NCBI RefSeq assembly: GCF_003990915.1
Contig: NZ_BHXQ01000001.1
Coordinates: 241,402-305,401 of the forward strand
Reading direction: 5' to 3'
Length of the DNA: 64,000 nt
DNA from: Chryseotalea sanaruensis
GTDB taxonomy: Bacteria; Bacteroidota; Bacteroidia; Cytophagales; Cyclobacteriaceae
The notes below the pieces were generated by a model that was not told where the DNA came from, searched no databases, and was given only the letters and a program-made list of their open reading frames with translations. This document shows positions 55,369 to 64,000 of this stretch, one piece after another. How positions within the stretch are numbered: the stretch's first letter is position 1; every line of letters starts with the position of its first letter. A program made the translations under genes and the position numbers.

Positions 55369-56343
55369 ATGGCATCTAATTCAATTAACAATGCAAAGCT
55401 CGGTTTATTTGTTTTCGCAGGTTTGCTATTCATGGTTTTTTCACTTTACATGATTGGCAGCAATAGAAATCTGTTTGGTTCTTCTTTTACCATTAAAGCA
55501 AGTTTTTATAACGTAGATGGGCTGACTGTTGGCAACAATGTGAGGTTTTCGGGTATTGATGTAGGAACAGTTAAGGCGATAGAAATTGAATCAGATTCAA
55601 CAATCGCAGTAACCATGTTGCTGGATAAGAGCGTAAGGAAATACTTACGACAAAATGTAATTGCCTCAATAGGCACTGACGGATTAATGGGCAATAAGTT
55701 GATTAATATTAATTCTCAGTCGGGAGCAGCGCCATTATTGGAACCAGGCACAGTCATACAATCACTAAAACCAATAGAGACAGATGCAATGCTTAGAACG
55801 CTAAACACCACTAATGATAATATTGAGGTAATTACACAAAATCTTAAGAGTATAACAGAGAAGCTGAATAGTAATAATAGCCTTTGGACTTTACTAGCCG
55901 ATACTATTATTGCAAGAGATTTAACGCTTGCTGTGCGCGAGATACGAGAAGCCAGTAAGAATACTGTTGCTTTTACTGAAGAGGCTAACTATCTGATTAA
56001 AGAAGTTAAAAGGGGAGAAGGACTCGCAGGCAGTATTCTTACGGATACTATTGTATTTACCCAATTAAAAAGTGCTGTAAATGATATTGTAAAGACGAGT
56101 GGCAGCGCACAACAACTCGCTAGTGATTTAGAAGAGTTAGTGCAATATGCAAAACAAGGAGAGGGCACAGCAGCAACTTTACTATACGATACAACCCTTG
56201 TAAACAGATTGAAACGCAGCATGCTAAGTGTAGAAGAGGGGACAGCTCGTTTTAACGAAAATATGGAGGCACTAAAGCATAACTTTTTAACGCGCGCCTA
56301 TTTTAGGAAACAGGAGAAAAAAAATAAAGCCAACCAGAAATAG
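55369..56343 (+). CDS. mlaD: MCE/MlaD family lipid-binding protein
   Basis: A 324-residue protein with one N-terminal membrane anchor (LGLFVFAGLLFMVFSLYMIG, about 11-30). The MCE domain (about 35-120) holds VDGLTVGNNVRFSGIDVGTV and LDKSVRKYL, the beta-barrel that makes a hexameric lipid channel. A helical C-terminal part (about 140-300) would extend across the periplasm. With mlaE and mlaF it forms the core transporter. A terminator overlaps its stop codon. Confidence 0.92.
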   Translation: MASNSINNAKLGLFVFAGLLFMVFSLYMIGSNRNLFGSSFTIKASFYNVDGLTVGNNVRFSGIDVGTVKAIEIESDSTIAVTMLLDKSVRKYLRQNVIASIGTDGLMGNKLININSQSGAAPLLEPGTVIQSLKPIETDAMLRTLNTTNDNIEVITQNLKSITEKLNSNNSLWTLLADTIIARDLTLAVREIREASKNTVAFTEEANYLIKEVKRGEGLAGSILTDTIVFTQLKSAVNDIVKTSGSAQQLASDLEELVQYAKQGEGTAATLLYDTTLVNRLKRSMLSVEEGTARFNENMEALKHNFLTRAYFRKQEKKNKANQK

Positions 56344-56358
56344 TCTGATTGGCTTTAT
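56324..56358. terminator. terminator overlapping the mlaD stop
   Basis: ATAAAGCCAACCAGA (56324-56338) pairs with TCTGATTGGCTTTAT (56344-56358) with one mismatch. The stop TAG lies in the loop, so the last codons of mlaD are part of the left arm. It can serve the convergent GH97 gene as well. Confidence 0.85.
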
Positions 56359-56375
56359 ACTATATTTTGAAATAC

Positions 56376-58547
<2,172 letters not shown>

Positions 58548-58595
58548 TTATTTAGTTTTGGTTTAATCAGTATTATGCTCGGTAATTTTACAAAC

Positions 58596-58612
58596 AATTC
58601 AAATTTTGAATT
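58596..58612. repeat. A+T-rich hairpin between GH43-like and GH97 genes
   Basis: AATTCAAA (58596-58603) pairs with TTTGAATT (58605-58612), followed by related AATTTGAAATTT segments up to 58635. It may stop or protect the reverse-strand transcript. Confidence 0.4.
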
Positions 58613-58641
58613 TTCAATTTGAAATTTAAAATCTAAAAATT

Positions 58642-60396
58642 TTATATAGGCCCCATTACTTTACTTAAAGTCGAAACTCCTTCTTCATTAAAACTTTCGA
58701 TGGCAAAATAATACTTTTGACCGAGTGTCAGCGCCCTTATTTCAAGAGATGTTGGTTGATCTGCCCAAACCTGATACGTTTGATACAGTTTATCTGCGCC
58801 AATGCCCCAGCGAATATTATAACCTGTTACACCTTTTACAGGCTCCCAACTTGTTGTGGCATTTCGTTGATCAGCCATCCGTGTAGCTTTAAACTTGCCT
58901 GGAGTTTTGGGAAATGCATCACCACTATTACCAAAAACGCGAATGTCGCTTATGGCTAAGTTCGGTGTAGGCACATAAATGTTTTCAAATTTTAAATACC
59001 GAGCATCAACAGCCTTTTCAAGTTCTATATAGGCATTGGGTCTGTCTTCTTTCTTGTTGGCATTACTAAAAATTTCATTCCAGTTTTTACCATCAGCCGA
59101 AGCATACATTTTGAATTGTAGGTAAACACTTTCATCATTATCATAGAGATCAGATTTGTAGTCAGTGTAATTAACCTGAAAAGCTTTTATATTTTTTGCA
59201 GCACCTAAATCCATTTGCAGCCATTCACCGGCTTTGTTGCTTTCGGCCACCCAAAAAGTTCGCGGGTTTTCATCATTGACTAAGTCTGCATGTTTATCTT
59301 CTTTGATTGAAGAAGCAATACATTTCTTTTTGTAGGAGAGTAGCATCCAACCTGTGAAGAGAGATTCATCATGTTTTACAGATTGCTTAGGCATATAATG
59401 GGGAAAATCTCCAAAGCGTGTGTTGAAATGCATTTCATCATCCTCATTAAATCCACCGGGGAACATAGCCATTCTCCTTTCGAAGTTCCAGTTTACGGCC
59501 ACCCAGGGTGTACCGGTGTTCCACCAGTTGCCATAATTATCTTGAAAAGTGTTGCCATGCCCGGCTCCGGTTACAAAACCACCTGGCTTATACGAAATAG
59601 GATTATAGTTAGCATAGGTAAAAGGCCCGAGCGGATCGTTACCAATATAGGCACCGTTAGCATACACATTGTATTCAGTACCGGGTGCGCCATACTGCAA
59701 ATAATATTTATTTTTATACTTAGTCATCCACGCACCCTCCATGTAAGGTTTAATCGTGTCTCTATGATCCTGACCGAATCTTTCCCAACCGTGTAAGTTA
59801 GGGTGTAGTTTGAGCATGGCTTTGTAGTCAGACTTATATACAAGGTTTTTACTTTTATCTAACTCTGCCCCATACAAAGGATATGTATTTGATGATCCCC
59901 AATACATGTACCACTTGTCCAAGTCTTCATCATAAAACAATGCAGGATCCCACGGGCCTACATCTTTGGGTAAAGCGGGTAGCCATCTATTAAAAAATGA
60001 GAGTTTTCCGGTTTCCGGTGTTGTAGTATAAAAAATAGGTCTTTGTTCGAAGGTAGATTGAAAGAGATAAAGTGTGTCGCGCACTGATATTGCAGCAGGA
60101 GCACACATGTCTTCCATCGGCCAGCGCGATGGTACAATGTATTTCCAGTTAATTAAATCTGGCGAATGCCAATAACCACCTGATATAGTTACAAATAAAA
60201 AGTATTCATTTTTATGAGTGATGATGACCGGGTCTGCTCCCGAACGATATGAAATTTTCTTGTTGATTTGCTCCCAATTATAGCGATAACCAATGTCCAT
60301 GGGATTACAATAAGTCTTCTGGTCGAGGCGTTGAGCAAATAGCACTGAAGAATGTATTGTTATGGTCAACAGTAGAATAATGAGAATCTTTTTCAT
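58642..60396 (-). CDS. GH43-like glycosidase with discoidin and fibronectin III domains
   Basis: A 584-residue secreted enzyme (signal peptide ends near FAQ, residue 21). The five-bladed beta-propeller (40-345) shows the GH43-type triad: Asp55 (SGADPV), Asp150 (GPWDPALFYD) and Glu220 (YMEGAWM). An F5/8 type C (discoidin) sugar-binding domain follows (about 350-480, with TFWVAESNKAGEWLQMDLG), then a fibronectin III domain (about 490-580). GH43 enzymes act on arabinose, xylose or galactose chains; the exact substrate is unknown. It is 100 bases upstream of the GH97 gene on the same strand, so they may share a transcript. Confidence 0.85.
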   Translation of the reverse strand: MKKILIILLLTITIHSSVLFAQRLDQKTYCNPMDIGYRYNWEQINKKISYRSGADPVIITHKNEYFLFVTISGGYWHSPDLINWKYIVPSRWPMEDMCAPAAISVRDTLYLFQSTFEQRPIFYTTTPETGKLSFFNRWLPALPKDVGPWDPALFYDEDLDKWYMYWGSSNTYPLYGAELDKSKNLVYKSDYKAMLKLHPNLHGWERFGQDHRDTIKPYMEGAWMTKYKNKYYLQYGAPGTEYNVYANGAYIGNDPLGPFTYANYNPISYKPGGFVTGAGHGNTFQDNYGNWWNTGTPWVAVNWNFERRMAMFPGGFNEDDEMHFNTRFGDFPHYMPKQSVKHDESLFTGWMLLSYKKKCIASSIKEDKHADLVNDENPRTFWVAESNKAGEWLQMDLGAAKNIKAFQVNYTDYKSDLYDNDESVYLQFKMYASADGKNWNEIFSNANKKEDRPNAYIELEKAVDARYLKFENIYVPTPNLAISDIRVFGNSGDAFPKTPGKFKATRMADQRNATTSWEPVKGVTGYNIRWGIGADKLYQTYQVWADQPTSLEIRALTLGQKYYFAIESFNEEGVSTLSKVMGPI

Positions 60397-60541
60397 AGAA
60401 GAACTTTGAACAGCTAAGGTCGCTGCTTATCAACGTATTTCCAATGTTTTTCGACTAAACCACGCTGCTTCCACCGTTGAAAAAAATTATCATTACTTAA
60501 TTGAAAATGTACCGATATTGTCGCTTTAAAAATTTCTTCCT

Positions 60542-61915
60542 ATGCGTTTACTTGTTCATTCAGTTGTCACCATTTTTGTTCTCCTTGTTGTTGCTTGTCA
60601 GCCAAAACAGCAAAGTCTAAGTGGTGATTCGACTGTTTTTCTGGATTCACTTTCTAAACACACCTTTAATTTCTTTTGGGAAACAGCAGACAGTAATACT
60701 GCACAAATTCCAGATCGCTGGCCAACCCCTAGTTTTTCTAGCATTGCTGCTACCGGGTTTGGTATTACCAGTTATTTAATTGGTGCTGAAAGAGGTTACA
60801 TAACCAGAGAGCAAGCTGCAGAAAGAGTGTTGAAAACAATTACATTCCTGCATCAGCTACCTAAAGGTGATTCAACTAGTGGGGTAGTAGGTTATAAGGG
60901 TTTCTTCTATCATTTTATTGATATGAAAACCGGCCATCGTTTTAGAGATGTTGAATTGTCTACCATTGATACTGGTTTGTTAATGGCAGGGATTTTATCA
61001 GCACAAAGTTATTTCGATGGTGATGATGAGAAGGAACAACAAATCAGAGCAATTGCTGATTCACTTTATCTCGCTATCGAATGGGACTGGGCTATGAACA
61101 ATGAGCAGACCATGACAATGGGTTGGCATCCTGAAAAGGGTTTTATCGAAAGCAGATGGAAGGGTTATAATGAAGCGATGATCCTCTACGTATTAGCACT
61201 CGGATCACCAACACATACAATACCGGCAGAAAGCTGGACAGCCTGGACGAGCACTTATCAATGGGCAAACTACTATGGACAGGAGCATGTCAACTTCGGC
61301 CCGCTGTTTGGGCATCAGTACTCACAAATGTATATTGATTTCAGAGGCATTTATGATCCTTACATGAAAGATAAAGGCATTGATTATTTTGAAAATAGTA
61401 AACGTGCTACTTATGCTAATCGTGCATATTGTATGGCAAATCCAGGTCATTACACCGGCTACTCGCCTAATATATGGGGGCTAACCGCATGTGATGGTCC
61501 TGGTAATTCCAACAAGATAAACCCCAACATTTCCTTCATGGGCTACCATGCAAGGGGTGCTGCACAGTATTATAATGATGATGACGGAACGATTACACCA
61601 ACTGCCGCTGGAGGTTCAATTGCTTTTGCACCGGAGATTTGTATACCTGCATTGCAGGCCATGTATGAACAGTATGGAGATAAAATTTATACACGTTACG
61701 GTTTTGTAGATGCATTCAATCTGTCTATTGAGAATAAAGATGGAAGCACAGGCTGGGTAGATACAGATCATTTGGGAATTGACCAGGGGCCCATTTTGAT
61801 TCAGGCCGAAAACTATAGAAGTGAGCTTGTCTGGAATCTAATGAAGAAGAATCCATACATCATCAATGGCTTGAAAAAGGCAGGCTTTTCAGGAGGATGG
61901 CTAGATAAGCCATAG
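60542..61915 (+). CDS. glucoamylase-like/GH144 family lipoprotein
   Basis: A 457-residue lipoprotein (signal ends at LLVVAC, Cys19). The fold is an (alpha/alpha)6 barrel of the COG5368 'glucoamylase-like' group, which contains GH144 endo-beta-1,2-glucanases. Recognisable parts are LSKHTFNFFWETADSNTAQIPDRW, SIAATGFGITSYLIGAERGYITR, and the later AINPxxMxxAD-like ending GIDQGPILIQAENYRSELVWNLM. It faces the periplasm or cell surface and likely cuts a glucan. It is divergent from the GH43-like gene and just upstream of the receptor gene. Confidence 0.85.
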   Translation: MRLLVHSVVTIFVLLVVACQPKQQSLSGDSTVFLDSLSKHTFNFFWETADSNTAQIPDRWPTPSFSSIAATGFGITSYLIGAERGYITREQAAERVLKTITFLHQLPKGDSTSGVVGYKGFFYHFIDMKTGHRFRDVELSTIDTGLLMAGILSAQSYFDGDDEKEQQIRAIADSLYLAIEWDWAMNNEQTMTMGWHPEKGFIESRWKGYNEAMILYVLALGSPTHTIPAESWTAWTSTYQWANYYGQEHVNFGPLFGHQYSQMYIDFRGIYDPYMKDKGIDYFENSKRATYANRAYCMANPGHYTGYSPNIWGLTACDGPGNSNKINPNISFMGYHARGAAQYYNDDDGTITPTAAGGSIAFAPEICIPALQAMYEQYGDKIYTRYGFVDAFNLSIENKDGSTGWVDTDHLGIDQGPILIQAENYRSELVWNLMKKNPYIINGLKKAGFSGGWLDKP

Positions 61916-61966
61916 TCGTATTACCAATGACTGCGTAGCAAGGCAATAATTTTGTAGTTTAGTGTT

Positions 61967-63877
61967 ATGAGGGGAAGGATTTTTATATTGATTTGCTTAC
62001 TCAGCATAGGAGGAAACCTATGGGCACAATCAGTTGTGCAGGTATCGGATCAAGTGGACGAAAAAATTTACATACTAAACGACCTTGAGTACTATATCGA
62101 TTCAACCAACACACTTACACTTGAAGATGTAAGCAAGACAGCGTTTCAATCCAGGTTTAAAAGACACAGCGATTATCAGAATACAGATTTTAATATCAAT
62201 ACTGCCTATTGGGTTAAGTTTCCGATAAAACTAAATGCTGAGAGTAAGAAGAAGTGGTTAATTGAGTTCTACGATCAATCTATTGACTATTTAGAGATAC
62301 ACGTTCCCTCCAAAAATGGTGAATACTCCAGTGTTTATACCGGAGACAAACATCCATTCGCGGAGCGTGTGTTATTGCACAAGAATTTCGAAGCCACGGT
62401 TGATATGTTTTCAAATGAAACGGTTGTCTGCTACTTCAAAGTTACATCGCATGAATTTGCCGATATACGTATTGTTTTTCGATCAGTAAACCGTTTTGTT
62501 TATTATGCACTCAATGAGTATTTGCTTTATGGAATGTTCTATGGAATGATCATTATCATTAGCTTATATAACTTCCTGGTGTATCTCGCCATTAGGGAAA
62601 TAAAAAACATCTATTACATTTTTTATATACTGAGTGTGGCACTGTATGCTGCAAGCTTAGATGGTATAGGGTTTCAGTTTTTATGGCCTGAATTACCAGC
62701 GCTCAATAGTTATGCGACAGGATTTGCCTTGTATTCGTTAATTATTTGGGCACTTTTATTTACACGAAAATTTTTAAGCACACGCGCCAATTCCCCTGAA
62801 CTTGACAGGGCCATACTTGGAATGATTATCGCCAGAACGGTTCTCTTCCTTATAGCCTTATTCTTTTTTCCTTCCTTTCTCACCTATAGAAATCTTGAGA
62901 TCATTCCACTGTCACTGATTTTTTATAGTGGTATAAAAGTTTGGATGGGTAATTATAAACCTGCCCGTTTCTTTGTAATTGCCTATGGTATACTCTTCAT
63001 GGGTTTCTTCCTTCGTACATTAGTACACTTTAATATCTTGCCATTCACCATCTTATTGCATTACAGTCTGCATATTTCGTTTGGTGTAGAAATGCTCTTC
63101 CTTACTTTTGCTTTGGGTGATCGTATCCGGATTTTAAAAGATAATAGAGACAGAGCGTTGCGCAGAATTATTCAACAGCATGAGTTTAACATGCAGTTAA
63201 AGGATACCGTTAATCGTGAGTTAGAAAATAAAGTACAGGAACGAACTACTGAATTGAACCACAAAAATCAGGAGTTAGAGTTGATCAATACACGGCTTGA
63301 AAAACAATCGACAGAGATCAATCAGATTAACTCCATGCTGGATCTGGACAACTGGAAATTAAAAAACAGTATTAAAGAAGTGTTGAACGATCGTATTATG
63401 GAGAGAGCCATGGATTATGATCAGTTTCAGACCTTGTATCCAGACGATCTTTCCTGCTACCGCTTTTTAGAAAGCCTGAAATGGGAGCGAGGTTATGCGT
63501 GTAAGAAGTGTGCTAACGATAAGCATTTTGATGGTGCGCAGAAATTTGCCAGACGGTGCACACGTTGTGGATATAATGAATCTATTACAGCCTACACCAT
63601 ATTTCACAGCATTAAATTCCCGATAGATAAAGCTTTTTACATCGCCTACCTTACCGTTTCTGGCCGTAAAGACCTAACCCTCGATACCCTTTCTCACGTA
63701 TTAGCATTACGCCTAAACACCATTTGGGCCTTCAAAAACAAGGTGTCAGAAAGGTTACAGGAGCTCGAAAGCAAAGGTGTCAGGCCATCTTCAGGTCGTT
63801 GGCAGGAGGTCATATTGATATCAAAAAGAGGATCGGAGACTATCAAAAAATCAGAAAAAGTCAGGAATCTTGCCTGA
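61967..63877 (+). CDS. 7TMR-DISM receptor fused to an IS1595-type zinc ribbon
   Basis: A 636-residue protein with parts not usually found together. After a signal peptide (cut near WAQS, residue 21) comes an extracellular 7TMR-DISM ligand domain (about 25-160, with YWVKFPIKLN). Seven membrane helices follow (about 180-388), then a coiled coil (405-475), then a cytoplasmic zinc ribbon: Cys512-x2-Cys515 and Cys531-x2-Cys534, framed by CYRFLESLKWERGYACKKC and TAYTIFHSIKFPIDKAFY (about 482-592). That last part looks like the DNA-binding start of IS1595-family transposases, but the DDE catalytic domain is absent. It may be a one-component sensor that binds DNA directly. It is 51 bases after the glucanase gene. 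Confidence 0.88.
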   Translation: MRGRIFILICLLSIGGNLWAQSVVQVSDQVDEKIYILNDLEYYIDSTNTLTLEDVSKTAFQSRFKRHSDYQNTDFNINTAYWVKFPIKLNAESKKKWLIEFYDQSIDYLEIHVPSKNGEYSSVYTGDKHPFAERVLLHKNFEATVDMFSNETVVCYFKVTSHEFADIRIVFRSVNRFVYYALNEYLLYGMFYGMIIIISLYNFLVYLAIREIKNIYYIFYILSVALYAASLDGIGFQFLWPELPALNSYATGFALYSLIIWALLFTRKFLSTRANSPELDRAILGMIIARTVLFLIALFFFPSFLTYRNLEIIPLSLIFYSGIKVWMGNYKPARFFVIAYGILFMGFFLRTLVHFNILPFTILLHYSLHISFGVEMLFLTFALGDRIRILKDNRDRALRRIIQQHEFNMQLKDTVNRELENKVQERTTELNHKNQELELINTRLEKQSTEINQINSMLDLDNWKLKNSIKEVLNDRIMERAMDYDQFQTLYPDDLSCYRFLESLKWERGYACKKCANDKHFDGAQKFARRCTRCGYNESITAYTIFHSIKFPIDKAFYIAYLTVSGRKDLTLDTLSHVLALRLNTIWAFKNKVSERLQELESKGVRPSSGRWQEVILISKRGSETIKKSEKVRNLA

Positions 63878-63918
63878 GGCAACTCATTTCGAAGTTCATG
63901 TTTTTTTAGCGACATATC

Positions 63919-63930
63919 GCAAACGTTTGT
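63919..63930. promoter_or_regulatory. LacI-type palindromic operator candidate
   Basis: GCAAACGTTTGT contains the perfect palindrome CAAACGTTTG (63920-63929) with the central CG typical of LacI-family sites. It lies upstream of whatever gene begins beyond the right edge. The last 120 bases otherwise hold no gene. Confidence 0.4.
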
Positions 63931-64000
63931 ACTACATTTTGTCTTATTTGGCCTATTTTTTAATGTTTTTAAAGCGATAATTATCCTAACGAATAAATAC

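Noticed and set aside
63410..63877. IS1595-family insertion sequence
   Set aside because: There is no DDE catalytic domain and no terminal inverted repeat; the zinc ribbon continues in frame from the receptor.

Overview
The window comes from a Bacteroidota genome, most likely a Cytophagales-type (Cyclobacteriaceae-like) bacterium. The reasons are: -7 boxes of the TAnnTTTG type upstream of several genes, few Shine-Dalgarno sequences, DUF5686 and 7TMR-DISM proteins, a split MetH, an APS-type reductase, LVIVD lipoproteins and GH97/GH144 enzymes. It is mainly a housekeeping stretch with small accessory insertions. I see no tRNA, rRNA, CRISPR array, complete insertion sequence or prophage.

Layout. 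1-4290: M48 peptidase (cut by the left edge), a TerB-like protein, a reverse-strand sulfate operon (DUF2061, cysH, and a cysD stub that breaks off), a DEDDh exonuclease and mpl. 4291-4622 is the only gap over 300 bp. 4623-11031: dnaB, a TPR protein, etfBA, a DUF151 nuclease, a NupC transporter and a SanA-like protein. 11082-17039: a DUF5686 outer-membrane protein, then thrS-infC-rpmI-rplT. 17161-24999: secreted and lipoprotein genes (an unknown protein between two copies of the rplT 3' end, a WD40-caspase, LVIVD lipoproteins, a beta-barrel) plus ppx. 25020-30428: a SAM-I riboswitch controlling a two-gene metH, then metF; a four-helix-bundle gene with inverted flanks sits between metH and metF. 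30425-35376: small sensor, lipid and unknown genes. 35602-40499: parE-parC; parC has an A10 run where an alternative acidic tail lies in the -1 frame. 40579-44464: glpF-glpD-glpK. 45966-51472: tandem TPR histidine kinases. 51621-56343: hpf, a permease and the mlaEFD lipid transporter. 56376-63877: GH97, GH43-like and GH144 enzymes beside a 7TMR-DISM receptor that ends in an IS1595-transposase-type zinc ribbon.

How the genes work together. metH and metF form a SAM-sensing methionine and one-carbon unit. glpF, glpD and glpK take up, phosphorylate and oxidise glycerol. etfBA and hbd serve fatty-acid oxidation. mlaE, mlaF and mlaD move phospholipids between membranes. parE and parC make topoisomerase IV. 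The right end looks like part of a glycan-use locus with its own unusual regulator.

The most unusual items are the parC slippage site, the receptor-zinc ribbon fusion, the duplicated rplT end flanking an orphan gene, and infC lacking any ATG, GTG or TTG start before its conserved N-terminal domain. Family assignments come from recognising motifs by eye; no database search was run.
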